Below are positions 53,527-62,327 of a stretch of DNA of 64,000 nt, piece after piece. The notes under the pieces were generated by a model. It was given only the letters and a program-made list of their open reading frames with translations. It made no database searches and was not told where the DNA came from. Location of the stretch: contig NZ_JAGPYN010000008.1 of the NCBI RefSeq assembly GCF_018069805.1, positions 122,023-186,022 of the forward strand, in the 5' to 3' direction. Position 1 is the first letter of the stretch. Every line of letters begins with the position of its first letter. This DNA comes from Pseudoalteromonas ostreae (GTDB lineage: Bacteria; Pseudomonadota; Gammaproteobacteria; Enterobacterales; Alteromonadaceae). The translations under genes and the position numbers were made by a program.

Positions 53527-54495
53527 TTATTGAACCAGCTCTTGCTCTGAAAACTCTTCAGCAAAAAGTGGGCTTGATAAATAACGTTCAGTTGCACTAG
53601 GTAAAATTACTACGACATTTTTACCGGCATTTTCAGGTAATTCAGCAATGCGTTTTGCCGCAACAACCGCAGCGCCTGATGAAATACCAACTAATATACC
53701 TTCTTTTTTCATCAGCTCGTGAGCCATTGCTATACATTCTTCATTAGACACCTGCTCTACACCATCAATCATTGATAGGTCTAAATTACCAGGAATAAAG
53801 CCAGCGCCTATGCCTTGAATTTTATGTGGTCCAGGCTTAATTTCTTCACCAGCGAGTGTTTGGCTGATCACTGGCGAATTAGTTGGTTCAACAGCGATTG
53901 ATTTTACATCAAGGTCTTTTTCAAGTTTCAAATAACGGCTAACACCAGTAATTGTACCACCAGTACCCACACCTGCCACAAAGAAATCAACTTTACCATC
54001 TAGTGCATTAAAAATTTCTGGGCCTGTAGTTTCAAAGTGAATTTTAGGGTTTGCAGGGTTTTCGAATTGTTGTAATAAAATAAACTTTTCAGGGGCTGCT
54101 GCTTGAATTTCCTTAGCCTTAGCGATCGCACCATTCATACCTTTAGCGCCATCAGTAAGTACAAGGTTTGCACCGAGTGCTTTTAATAGTTTACGGCGTT
54201 CTAAGCTCATGGTGTTTGGCATCGTAAGCGTTAACTTGTAACCACGAGAGGCTGCAACAAATGCCAGTGCAATACCGGTATTACCTGATGTAGGCTCAAT
54301 TAGTTCTTTATCTTTTGTCAACTCTCCTGATTTTTCAGCTTCCCAGATCATTGAGGCACCAATACGGCATTTGACACTAAAGCTAGGATTACGCGATTCT
54401 ATTTTAGCAAAAACATTACCTGTCGTTACACGGTTTAGTTTTACTAACGGTGTGTTACCAATACTGAGTGAGTTATCTTCAAAAATAGTAGACAT
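53527..54495 (-). CDS. cysK: Cysteine synthase A
   Basis: CysK makes L-cysteine from O-acetylserine and sulfide with PLP. The 322 residues match E. coli CysK (323). Motifs are [15 protein letters not shown] (PLP Lys), [35 protein letters not shown] and [17 protein letters not shown], with [14 protein letters not shown] for the phosphate side. It is transcribed alone, divergent from the symporter across 414 bp. Confidence 0.97.
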   Translation of the reverse strand: MSTIFEDNSLSIGNTPLVKLNRVTTGNVFAKIESRNPSFSVKCRIGASMIWEAEKSGELTKDKELIEPTSGNTGIALAFVAASRGYKLTLTMPNTMSLERRKLLKALGANLVLTDGAKGMNGAIAKAKEIQAAAPEKFILLQQFENPANPKIHFETTGPEIFNALDGKVDFFVAGVGTGGTITGVSRYLKLEKDLDVKSIAVEPTNSPVISQTLAGEEIKPGPHKIQGIGAGFIPGNLDLSMIDGVEQVSNEECIAMAHELMKKEGILVGISSGAAVVAAKRIAELPENAGKNVVVILPSATERYLSSPLFAEEFSEQELVQ

Positions 54496-54909
54496 AATGT
54501 TCCCTTAGGTGCAATTTATTCAATCGTGACCGATTTTTATGTAATCGATCTGTAATAGTGACACTCTACTGCTGAATTAAAAAAACTAAAGTAAAGTTTG
54601 GCTATAAGATATATCTATTCGGCTTATAACTGAATGAAATAAAAATAGCGACTGCCTATATGTATAGTTATTAAAACAAAAATACTATTAAACTATGCTG
54701 ACATAGGATTATTAGGGGTACAAATACTGAACAATCTTAGTATGCGCTAGATCATAATGAATTGTTTAGTTAATAGTATAATAACTAGGTAATTATAAGG
54801 GAGAAAATGGCAAAGTGATTGTATTTTGTGCAAACAGGCTGTTTTTGAGCGGTTTTATGATACAAGTAATTAAAAACATGTTAAAACCACATCCACCAAA
54901 ATTTATGAA
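54496..54909. other. Divergent promoter region cysK / symporter
   Basis: 414 bp without a gene, AT-rich. It must hold both promoters. TATAGT/TATAAT-like hexamers occur (for example near 54660 and 54780), but I could not pair them confidently with -35 sites. A CysB-type site would be expected on the cysK side; none is obvious by eye. Confidence 0.4.
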
Positions 54910-56070
54910 GTGATGACAATGACGTTAATCTTAAAATTAATTGCCGGTATATTGGGCGGTATTTTAGTGGGCTTATATGTTCCACTGACTGGAGTTGAAC
55001 TCCTTTACACAGTAAAAGAAATAATTGGGCAGCTGATCACATTCACGATTCCGTTGATTATTTTGTTTTTTATTGCCTCAGGAATTGCGGGTTTACCGAA
55101 AGGGTCAGGCCATTTACTGGGTAAAACAGTCGGCTTTGCCTACGGCTCAACAATTATAGCTGGTACTTTAGCAGTGTTGGTTGTCAGTCATATTATTCCA
55201 TTATTTGATGGCGGCTTAACCTTTGAAGCTGAGATTGCAACTGAGGTTGCCAGTTTTATTGATTTAGAAATTCCACCACTTATGGGCGTAATGACCGCGC
55301 TTGCGACAGCATTTGTGTTTGGTATCGGTATGAGCCAATTGCAACTAGAAACGCTAAAAAAAGTATCAGATCAAGGTCGTGACGTGATTGATGGTTTATT
55401 AGCGAAAGTGATCATTCCTGCATTACCTTTCTATATTGCAGGTGTATTCGCTGAAATGACCGTTGCAGGGACCGTTGTTGATACCTTACAAACATTTGGT
55501 GTGGTATTAATTGCAGCATTAGTGATGCACTGGCTTTGGTTAAGCATTCTTTATATTGGCACTGGGGTATTATTAAAGCGCAATCCGATAGAGTTAATTA
55601 AAAATATGCTCCCTGCTTATTTTACTGCATTAGGGACTATGTCTAGTGCGGCAACAATTCCTGTATCTCTGCGTTCGAGCAAAGCTAATAACGTAAAAGA
55701 AGATGTAGCAAACTTTACTGTACCACTGTGTGCCACAATACATTTATCGGGTTCAACAATTACCATTGTTACGTGTGCGATGGCGGTTATGTTTTTATCA
55801 CCTAATATGGATGTTCCCTCGTTATTTGGCATGTTGCCATTTATCATGATGTTAGGTGTAGTGATGATTGCAGCACCGGGTGCACCGGGTGGGGCTGTCA
55901 TGTCGGCATTAGGTTTGTTAACCAGCATGCTAGGATTTAATGAAGGTGCAGTGGCCTTAATGATCGCGCTTTACCTTGCACAAGACAGCTTTGGTACAGC
56001 CTGTAATGTTACCGGTGATGGTGTAATTGCATTGTGGGTAGACCGCTTTAGTGAAAAAGCGTCATCTTAA
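54910..56070 (+). CDS. Dicarboxylate/amino acid:cation symporter (DAACS)
   Basis: The 386-residue protein has about eight membrane segments and the DAACS/GltP pattern: IPLIILFFIASGIAGLPKGSG, the serine-rich region AYFTALGTMSSAATIPVSLRSS, VPLCATIHLSGSTITIV and GAPGGAVMSALGLL. Known members take up glutamate, aspartate, dicarboxylates or serine/threonine with Na+ or H+. It is about 40 residues shorter than GltP, mostly at the N-terminus. Substrate cannot be fixed from sequence. ATG 54910 is used; a second in-frame ATG lies two codons on. Confidence 0.9.
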   Translation: MMTMTLILKLIAGILGGILVGLYVPLTGVELLYTVKEIIGQLITFTIPLIILFFIASGIAGLPKGSGHLLGKTVGFAYGSTIIAGTLAVLVVSHIIPLFDGGLTFEAEIATEVASFIDLEIPPLMGVMTALATAFVFGIGMSQLQLETLKKVSDQGRDVIDGLLAKVIIPALPFYIAGVFAEMTVAGTVVDTLQTFGVVLIAALVMHWLWLSILYIGTGVLLKRNPIELIKNMLPAYFTALGTMSSAATIPVSLRSSKANNVKEDVANFTVPLCATIHLSGSTITIVTCAMAVMFLSPNMDVPSLFGMLPFIMMLGVVMIAAPGAPGGAVMSALGLLTSMLGFNEGAVALMIALYLAQDSFGTACNVTGDGVIALWVDRFSEKASS

Positions 56071-56080
56071 ATTTAGTTAT

Positions 56081-56109
56081 CTGAAACGATATTAGAGTTA
56101 TCGTTTCAG
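56081..56109. terminator. Hairpin after the symporter gene
   Basis: CTGAAACGATA (56081-56091) and TATCGTTTCAG (56099-56109) form 11 perfect pairs with a 7-nt loop. Only a weak T-run follows. Confidence 0.65.
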
Positions 56110-56179
56110 GCTTTCTGTGTTAGTGTGCAGTATTAAATTGTCACAATGACATGCTGTTGGGTTATATGAGGGTGTCCCA

Positions 56180-56830
56180 TTGATTAATGTACTTTTAGTT
56201 GATGACCATGAACTCGTACGAACGGGTATCAAACGTATTTTAAATGATGTTCGTGGGTTTAAAGTAATTGGTGAAGCTAAAACAGGTGAAGAAGCCGTGC
56301 AATTTTGCCGTCAGTATTCTCCTGATATTGTGCTAATGGACATGAATATGCCAGGTATTGGTGGGTTAGAAGCGACCAAGAAAATTTGTCGCTATTGCCC
56401 TGATGTGAAAATTATTGTGTTAACTGTACATTGTGAAGACCCATTCCCAAGTAAAGTGATGCAAATTGGCGCTCATGGTTACTTAACTAAAGGGGCGGGC
56501 TCTGATGAAATGGTTAATGCAATTCGCGCAGTAAATGCTGGACAACGTTATATTGCACCAGAAATCGCGCAACAAATTGCTTTAGCACAAGTGACTGGTC
56601 GTACCGATGAAAGCCCTTTTCAAAGCTTATCTGAGCGCGAATTGCAGATCATGTTAATGATCACCAAAGGCGAGAAGGTGCAAGATATTGCTGAGCGACT
56701 TAATTTAAGTTCAAAAACAGTGAATAGCTATCGTTATAGAATGTTTGAAAAGCTTAATGTGGGTGGTGATGTTGAACTTACCCATTTAGCTATTCGCCAT
56801 AAGATGATCGACATCGATAGCGCTCACTAG
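56180..56830 (+). CDS. uvrY: Response regulator UvrY/GacA
   Basis: The 216-residue protein has a receiver domain (1-120) with D8/D9, phospho-Asp D54 in IVLMDMNMPGIGG and the Lys in YLTKGAG, then a LuxR-type HTH (LSERELQIMLMITKGEKVQDIAERL, given as ordered motif parts). It is the partner of the BarA/GacS kinase controlling CsrA-binding sRNAs. The start is TTG at 56180 after GAGGG; the next ATG would cut the receiver. The uvrY-uvrC-pgsA order is conserved in gammaproteobacteria. Confidence 0.95.
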   Translation: MINVLLVDDHELVRTGIKRILNDVRGFKVIGEAKTGEEAVQFCRQYSPDIVLMDMNMPGIGGLEATKKICRYCPDVKIIVLTVHCEDPFPSKVMQIGAHGYLTKGAGSDEMVNAIRAVNAGQRYIAPEIAQQIALAQVTGRTDESPFQSLSERELQIMLMITKGEKVQDIAERLNLSSKTVNSYRYRMFEKLNVGGDVELTHLAIRHKMIDIDSAH

Positions 56831-56839
56831 TCTTGCCCC

Positions 56840-58663
56840 ATGGCAGAATTTGATCACGCCCATTTCTTAAAAACACTATCAAGCGATCCAGGCGTCTACA
56901 GGATGCTTGATAGTGACGACAACGTTATTTACGTTGGTAAAGCGAAAAATCTTAAAAAACGTGTTAGTAGCTATTTTCGTAGCAATGTCACGGATGGCAA
57001 GACTCGTGCTTTAGTCAGTAACATTAGTGATATTGATATCACTTTAACCAATACTGAAACCGAAGCTTTACTGCTTGAAAATAACTTAATAAAAAAATAT
57101 CAGCCACGTTACAATATTTTACTGCGTGATGATAAATCCTATCCGTATATTTTATTAACAGCTCACAAACATCCAAGACTTGCATTTCATCGCGGTAGCC
57201 GCAAAGTGAAAGGTGAGTATTTTGGTCCATTTCCAAGTGCTGGCGCAGTTTCTGAAAGCTTGCGCTTAATGCAAAAAATATTTCCAGTTCGTCAATGCGA
57301 AGATGCGTATTATCGCGCTCGTAGTCGACCATGTTTGCAATTTCAATTAAAACGTTGCTCAGCACCGTGCGTTGGCGAAGTCACTGATGATGAATATAGC
57401 CAGCAAGTGGACTTTGTGCGCAAGTTTTTAGCTGGTAAATCACATGAAGTCATTGCAGCATTAATTACTAAAATGGAAGTCGCTAGCCAAGCGTTACAGT
57501 TTGAACTGGCGGCGAAAGTACGCGATCAAATAATGTTGCTGCGTAAAATGCAAGAGCAACAGTCAATCTCAGGCAATTATGCTGAAATGGATGTTGTAGG
57601 TTTTGCTCATTTAAATGGCCTCAATGGTATTCACTTATTGATGATCCGCGATCATAAAGTGCTTGGCAGTAAAACCTACTTTCCAAAAGTACCCAAAGAC
57701 TCACAACAACAAGAGATACTAGCGTCATTTCTTGGGCAATATTATTTAGCGCCAGGTGCAACAGGGCGCATAGCGAAAGAAGTGATTTTACCATTTGCGA
57801 TTGATGAAGCAGATGTGCTGGGTGAAGCGTTAAGTCAAGTAAGTGAGAGAAAAGTCACTTTAAAAACAGTTGCACGCGGTGAGCGCGCGCAATACTTGCA
57901 GCTCGCTAATAAGAATGCGCTTAATAGCATTACAGTGAAGCAAAGCACTCAAGATTCAATTAATAAACGTTACGCGCAGCTTAAAGCAACGCTAGGACTT
58001 GATGATATTAGCCGTATGGAATGTTTTGACATTAGCCATACCATGGGCGAAAACACGGTTGCCAGTTGTGTGGTATTTGATTCGCAAGGGCCTAATAATA
58101 AAGAGTATCGACGTTTTAATGTGACAGGGATCACCGGCGGTGATGATTACGCTGCTATGGAGTTTGCATTAAACAAGCGTTACAACAAGTTAGTAGATGA
58201 AGACAAAATTCCAGATGTTATTTTTATCGATGGTGGTAAGGGGCAATTATCGCGGGCTGAGCAATACTTTGCTACTTGGCCGCATGCAAAAATGCCATTA
58301 CTAGTTGGTGTAGCAAAAGGCACTAGCCGAAAACCTGGGCTTGAAACGCTGTTAATTGATGGAGGTCGTAAAACAATACCAATGGATTCGGATGCGCCGG
58401 CGCTACATTTGATCCAACATATTCGAGATGAATCACATCGCTTTGCCATTGCTGGGCATCGTAATAAGCGCCAAAAACAGCGGACACAATCATTATTAGA
58501 AGAGATAAACGGAGTTGGCTCGACACGACGACAAACATTATTAAAATTTTTAGGGGGCATGCAGGGAGTAAAAGCTGCTAATATAGACCAATTAAAGCAA
58601 GTACCCGGGATCAGCTCTGACATGGCTGAGAAGATATTTAACCATTTGCATGACAAAGGCTAG
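56840..58663 (+). CDS. uvrC: Excinuclease ABC subunit C
   Basis: UvrC makes both incisions in nucleotide excision repair. The 607 residues match E. coli UvrC (610). The N-terminal GIY-YIG nuclease shows GVYRMLDSDDNVIYVGKAKNL, the UVR domain follows (about 200-240), then the RNase H-like domain with MECFDISHTMGE and VIFIDGGKGQ, and a C-terminal (HhH)2 with GVGSTRRQTLLKFLGG. It starts 10 bp after uvrY in the same operon. Confidence 0.97.
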   Translation: MAEFDHAHFLKTLSSDPGVYRMLDSDDNVIYVGKAKNLKKRVSSYFRSNVTDGKTRALVSNISDIDITLTNTETEALLLENNLIKKYQPRYNILLRDDKSYPYILLTAHKHPRLAFHRGSRKVKGEYFGPFPSAGAVSESLRLMQKIFPVRQCEDAYYRARSRPCLQFQLKRCSAPCVGEVTDDEYSQQVDFVRKFLAGKSHEVIAALITKMEVASQALQFELAAKVRDQIMLLRKMQEQQSISGNYAEMDVVGFAHLNGLNGIHLLMIRDHKVLGSKTYFPKVPKDSQQQEILASFLGQYYLAPGATGRIAKEVILPFAIDEADVLGEALSQVSERKVTLKTVARGERAQYLQLANKNALNSITVKQSTQDSINKRYAQLKATLGLDDISRMECFDISHTMGENTVASCVVFDSQGPNNKEYRRFNVTGITGGDDYAAMEFALNKRYNKLVDEDKIPDVIFIDGGKGQLSRAEQYFATWPHAKMPLLVGVAKGTSRKPGLETLLIDGGRKTIPMDSDAPALHLIQHIRDESHRFAIAGHRNKRQKQRTQSLLEEINGVGSTRRQTLLKFLGGMQGVKAANIDQLKQVPGISSDMAEKIFNHLHDKG

Positions 58664-58704
58664 CCCTTCATGCGAATATAAAAAAAAGACATCCTCAAGT
58701 AGTT

Positions 58705-59256
58705 ATGTGGAATATTCCAAACACAATCACAACATTTAGACTTTTTCTTATCCCCATTTTCTTGGTGGTATTTTACTTGCCTTACTCATGGGCTTTCTTT
58801 GCTGCCGCTTTTATTTTTTGGCTAGCATCAATCACTGATATTCTCGATGGCTATTTGGCGCGCAAGCTTGAGCAATCAACGCCTTTTGGTGCATTCTTAG
58901 ACCCTGTTGCTGATAAAGTAATGGTGTGTACGGCATTGGTTGCGCTGGCGAGTTATTATCAATCAATGTATATGACGATCCCTGCTTTAATTATAATTAG
59001 TAGAGAAATTGTTATTTCAGCACTTCGAGAATGGATGGCTGAACAAGGGAAACGTGACAATGTAGCAGTGTCCAATATGGGCAAGTTTAAAACGGCTGCA
59101 CAAATGTTAGCCATTATTGGACTTATTTGGCAATATGATAGTTGGATGATGTACTTAAGTTATGGCTTACTTTACATTGCGACCTTATTAACGGTTACTT
59201 CTATGCTGCAATATTTGATAGCAGCGTGGTCTGAATTGACTAAAAACCGAGTCTAA
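58705..59256 (+). CDS. pgsA: Phosphatidylglycerophosphate synthase
   Basis: PgsA makes phosphatidylglycerol phosphate from CDP-diacylglycerol and glycerol-3-phosphate at the inner membrane. The 183 residues equal the E. coli length (182). The CDP-alcohol phosphotransferase motif is DILDGYLARKLEQSTPFGAFLDPVADK (D-x2-DG-x2-AR-x8-G-x3-D-x3-D, quoted as spacing). Several TM helices surround it. It closes the uvrY-uvrC-pgsA operon and precedes the tRNA array. Confidence 0.96.
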   Translation: MWNIPNTITTFRLFLIPIFLVVFYLPYSWAFFAAAFIFWLASITDILDGYLARKLEQSTPFGAFLDPVADKVMVCTALVALASYYQSMYMTIPALIIISREIVISALREWMAEQGKRDNVAVSNMGKFKTAAQMLAIIGLIWQYDSWMMYLSYGLLYIATLLTVTSMLQYLIAAWSELTKNRV

Positions 59257-59321
59257 ACGTATAATAACGCACCGTTTTAGATAAAAAATAATCAAACAGT
59301 TCAAAAGTGGTATTTTTTGTA

Positions 59322-59349
59322 TTGACGCGTTTAATAATCTCTGTAGAAT
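59322..59349 (+). promoter_or_regulatory. Stable-RNA promoter of the tRNA array
   Basis: TTGACG (59322-59327), 16-bp spacer, TAGAAT (59344-59349), followed by the GC-rich discriminator GCGTCC typical of stringently controlled tRNA promoters. The first tRNA begins 40 bp later. Confidence 0.8.
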
Positions 59350-59389
59350 GCGTCCGTGTTGAGAGGGCATAGCCCCCTAGATAAATAAA

Positions 59390-59465
59390 GCGGCACTAGC
59401 TCAGTTGGTAGAGCGCGACCTTGCCAAGGTCGAGGTCACGAGTTCGAGCCTCGTGTGCCGCTCCA
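59390..59465 (+). tRNA. tRNA-Gly(GCC), copy 1
   Basis: 76 nt with encoded CCA. Anticodon loop TTGCCAA (GCC), GTTCGAGC-type T loop TTCGAGC, 7-bp acceptor GCGGCAC/GTGCCGC. First gene of the array. Confidence 0.97.
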
Positions 59466-59495
59466 GTTTATCTTAAAGGCTAACCCAGATGTTGG

Positions 59496-59569
59496 GGCGG
59501 AATGGCAGAGTGGCCATGCACCGGATTGCAAATCCGTCTACCTCGGTTCGACTCCGGGTTCCGCCTCCA
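59496..59569 (+). tRNA. tRNA-Cys(GCA), copy 1
   Basis: 74 nt with encoded CCA. Anticodon GCA in ATTGCAAAT, acceptor GGCGGAA/TTCCGCC. Its T stem has one U-G pair that copy 2 does not have. Confidence 0.97.
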
Positions 59570-59606
59570 TTTCAACAATCCACATGCTTTAAATAGCAAA
59601 CTCGAT

Positions 59607-59693
59607 GCCCGAGTGGTGGAATTGGTAGACACAAGGGATTTAAAATCCCTCGACTAACAAGTCGTGCCGGTTCAAGTCCGGCCTCGGGCACCA
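59607..59693 (+). tRNA. tRNA-Leu(TAA), copy 1
   Basis: 87 nt with long variable arm and encoded CCA. Anticodon TAA in ATTTAAAAT. It is preceded by the spacer GCTTTAAATAGCAAACTCGA, found again before the other two Leu copies. Confidence 0.97.
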
Positions 59694-59758
59694 CTTTGTG
59701 GTTTAGTTACACCGCCAAATGTAACTTTTAAAAATGTAGTAATTAGAATTAATATGAT

Positions 59759-59834
59759 GCGGCACTAGCTCAGTTGGTAGAGCGCGACCTTGCCAAGGTC
59801 GAGGTCACGAGTTCGAGCCTCGTGTGCCGCTCCA
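59759..59834 (+). tRNA. tRNA-Gly(GCC), copy 2
   Basis: Identical to copy 1 over 76 nt, including CCA. Confidence 0.97.
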
Positions 59835-59873
59835 TATTAGTTTTATCCACTTGCTTTAAATAGCAAACTCGAT

Positions 59874-59960
59874 GCCCGAGTGGTGGAATTGGTAGACACA
59901 AGGGATTTAAAATCCCTCGACTAACAAGTCGTGCCGGTTCAAGTCCGGCCTCGGGCACCA
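59874..59960 (+). tRNA. tRNA-Leu(TAA), copy 2
   Basis: Identical to copy 1 over 87 nt. No Cys gene lies between Gly copy 2 and this gene, unlike in the other two groups. Confidence 0.97.
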
Positions 59961-60012
59961 CTTTTAATTATTTTACCAAGATAATTAAAAGTTTTGATAA
60001 AAAATTAATAAA

Positions 60013-60090
60013 TACGGCATTAGCTCAGTTGCCAGAACGTTTACCGCGACATGGTCGCGCACCAACGTACAAACTACTGATAATGTTTTA
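60013..60090 (+). pseudogene. tRNA-Gly-derived pseudo-unit 1
   Basis: The unit starts ACGGCATTAGCTCAGTTG, which follows the first 18 bases of the tRNA-Gly (acceptor strand and D arm) with two changes. It then diverges to CCAGAACGTTTACC, the hairpin CGCGACATGGTCGCG and an unrelated tail ending TAATGTTTTA. The matching acceptor strand, the anticodon loop and the T arm are missing, so no tRNA can form. Confidence 0.75.
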
Positions 60091-60169
60091 TACGGCACTA
60101 ACTCAGTTGCCAGAACGTTTTACCGCGACATGGTCGCGCACCAACGTACAAATTACTGATAATGTTTTA
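60091..60169 (+). pseudogene. tRNA-Gly-derived pseudo-unit 2
   Basis: A direct tandem copy of unit 1, one T longer and with a few substitutions (ACGGCACTAACTCAGTTG). It joins directly to the real tRNA-Gly copy 3. Confidence 0.75.
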
Positions 60170-60170
60170 T

Positions 60171-60246
60171 GCGGCACTAGCTCAGTTGGTAGAGCGCGAC
60201 CTTGCCAAGGTCGAGGTCACGAGTTCGAGCCTCGTGTGCCGCTCCA
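60171..60246 (+). tRNA. tRNA-Gly(GCC), copy 3
   Basis: Identical to copies 1 and 2. It follows the two pseudo-units without a gap. Confidence 0.97.
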
Positions 60247-60264
60247 AATTATTTGATATGTTTA

Positions 60265-60338
60265 GGCGGAATGGCAGAGTGGCCATGCACCGGATTGCAA
60301 ATCCGTTTACCCCGGTTCGACTCCGGGTTCCGCCTCCA
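60265..60338 (+). tRNA. tRNA-Cys(GCA), copy 2
   Basis: 74 nt with CCA. It differs from copy 1 at the end of the variable region and in the T stem (TTTACCCCGG against TCTACCTCGG), giving a perfect stem. Confidence 0.97.
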
Positions 60339-60375
60339 AATAATTACTCCACACGCTTTAATTAGCAAACTCGAT

Positions 60376-60462
60376 GCCCGAGTGGTGGAATTGGTAGACA
60401 CAAGGGATTTAAAATCCCTCGACTAACAAGTCGTGCCGGTTCAAGTCCGGCCTCGGGCACCA
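60376..60462 (+). tRNA. tRNA-Leu(TAA), copy 3
   Basis: Identical to copies 1 and 2, with the same upstream spacer (one T changed). Last gene of the array. Confidence 0.97.
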
Positions 60463-60875
60463 CTTTATTATATCCCACTATATGCAATTAATTACCTTTT
60501 TATTAAGCATCTTCCAGTATACAAATTCAATACAATCCTTTTTTTAGCAATAATTGGCTTTATTTAAAGTCTACGTTTTTATACCATAAGCTCATATGCC
60601 CTTAATCTGTCAATTTACTGTCACTCATTACAGTGCGCTTGTTTATTTCTAGTAAAGACAGTGGTATAAAGCAGTTAGATGAAAAATCATAATCGAATTA
60701 ACACTTTGATTTTACCACTATCAGTAGCTGTGCTTAGAATATGTATAAACCAAAGCAGGCTCCAAGTATCAGCATTAACTCCATTACAAAGTCAATAAGC
60801 TTATTAAAAGCGTTGTGCTTGAACTGTTTAGATAATTGCCAACAGGCAGAGAAGGGATGCTAAATAGCGCTAATC
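60463..60875. other. Intergenic stretch between tRNA array and IS
   Basis: About 410 bp, AT-rich, no supported gene, no clear terminator for the tRNA transcript and no duplicated tRNA 3' end that would mark an integrase attachment site. Confidence 0.5.
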
Positions 60876-62213
60876 CTGATGAATCCCCACGAAAAGAATC
60901 AAAAAAGATGAGTAAGGGGATCGACCTTCATGGCTAATTGTGATCAAATTACTTCGCCAAAAACAACCTAAAACAATAGCCATGAAGATCACAAATATAA
61001 TACATAATGATATTGCCGCTGCCTACCCTGAAATTCACTCTACTCGATTAAATACACTCTTTACTTTCATTGATTCTGGCATGCATGATCAACGTGTGTC
61101 TGTAACATATTTAGGGAGGGGGTTGAAAAGCTTATCAAAAACAACGAAGAAAAATGATATTAAACGCGCTGACCGTTTGGTCGGGAACACTCTATTACAC
61201 AGCGAGCGCCTTTTCTTTTATGACTATATGTCAGCACAATTAATTGAAAATAAAAAGTACCCCATCATATTAGTCGATTGGTCACCTATTAATGGGCAAG
61301 GGATGTTTCAAGTATTGCGCGCCAGTATTCCAATGAATGGGAGAAGCTTAACGTTATATGAAAAAATTCACCCGGAAAGTGAACTTAACACCAACAAAGC
61401 ACATCAAGCATTTTTAGACACGCTTGAACAAATATTGCCTGAAGGATGCATGCCAATCATTGTATCTGACGCTATCTATCGTTCCCCTTGGTTTAAAATA
61501 GTTGAAGAAAAAAGTTGGTATTAGATAGGTCGAGTAAGAGGGCAAGTATCACTCTCCTCAGATAAACAAGAGTGGAAAACCAGTTATCAATGGTTTAACG
61601 AAGCACGTATTGGTAAGGCTGACTACCTTGGCTCAATTTACTATGGTAAAACAGCAAAGTTCCCATGTAATGCAGCCATTTATAAGCGAAGTCCAAAAGG
61701 CCGAAAAGCAAAGAAAAAGCGAGGTGGTACGTCACAAAGAACGACTGATAAAGTGCATCAAAAAGATGCGAAAGAGCCATGGTTACTGGTTTTTAACTTG
61801 CCTGAGAAGTTTATGAAGAGTGCTAAAACAGCAGTGAATATTTATAGTCAACGCATGCAAATAGAAGAAAACTTTAGAGATACAAAAAATAATAAGTTAG
61901 GAATAGGTTTGGAATGCGCCAACTCAAGAAGTGTTGAGCGTTTTGACAATTTATTGCTTATAGCTGCACTTATTTGTATTTATTATGGTGTATTGGTTGT
62001 GCAGCCGTCATAAAAAAGATCCACTATTCATTGCAAGCTAATACACAAAAAGCACGAATGGTGTTATCAATCATAACGATTGCGCGTGAAATTATAAATG
62101 ATCATAGATACTCCATACCACTTGAAGAATATGTATATGTGTTATCTCAACTATCTAATTTAACTGTTAATATCGAGGGATTACATGAATAAATATTCGA
62201 GGGGATCCCTCAG
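60876..62213 (+). mobile_element. IS10-like insertion sequence (IS4 family), inactive
   Basis: The left end CTGATGAATCCCC (60876-60888) and the right end, read inwards as CTGAGGGATCCCC (62213 back to 62201), are imperfect inverted repeats and closely follow the IS10 ends (CTGATGAATCCCC and CTGAGAGATCCCC). The length of 1338 bp matches IS10 (1329). Flanks share only GCGC of the expected 9-bp duplication (GCGCTAATC against GCGCATATG), so the target site has drifted or rearranged. The transposase is broken. Confidence 0.85.
60982..62192 (+). pseudogene. IS10-like transposase, nonsense and frameshift mutated
   Basis: From ATG 60982 the frame reads like the IS10 transposase: PEIHSTRLNTLFTF, IKRADRLVGNTLLHSERL, first catalytic Asp in ILVDWSPINGQG, second in IVSDAIYRSPWF. 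It stops at TAG 61522-61524 where relatives have Trp (WYW), but the same frame continues with IGRVRGQVSL up to the Glu signature YSQRMQIEENFRDTKN. Near 61985-61990 it shifts to another frame (IGCAAVIKKIHYSLQANTQK), ending at 62192. All three catalytic residues remain, so the decay is recent. Confidence 0.88.
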
Positions 62214-62267
62214 GCGCATATGAGATGAGTGTTGTTATTAATAATAGTTATACTAGGCTAAAACAAT

Positions 62268-62305
62268 AAAAAACCCGAAACGACAATGGTTGTTTCGGGT
62301 TTTTT
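62268..62305. terminator. Terminator of the AGCS symporter gene
   Basis: AAAAAACCCGAAAC (62268-62281) pairs with GTTTCGGGTTTTTT (62292-62305), 14 perfect pairs, just downstream of the minus-strand gene. Confidence 0.92.
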
Positions 62306-62327
62306 ACTTAAAGTATTTTAAGCATAA

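Noticed and set aside
60013..60246. CRISPR-like or direct-repeat array
   Set aside because: The units are full tandem copies headed by a tRNA-Gly fragment, with no constant repeat/variable spacer pattern and no cas genes.
60029..60426. Protein-coding frames across the tRNA array
   Set aside because: All of them translate tRNA genes and their pseudo-copies.
59390..62213. tRNA-borne genomic island (integrase-type)
   Set aside because: No integrase gene and no duplicated tRNA 3' end beyond the array; only a decayed IS10-like element follows.
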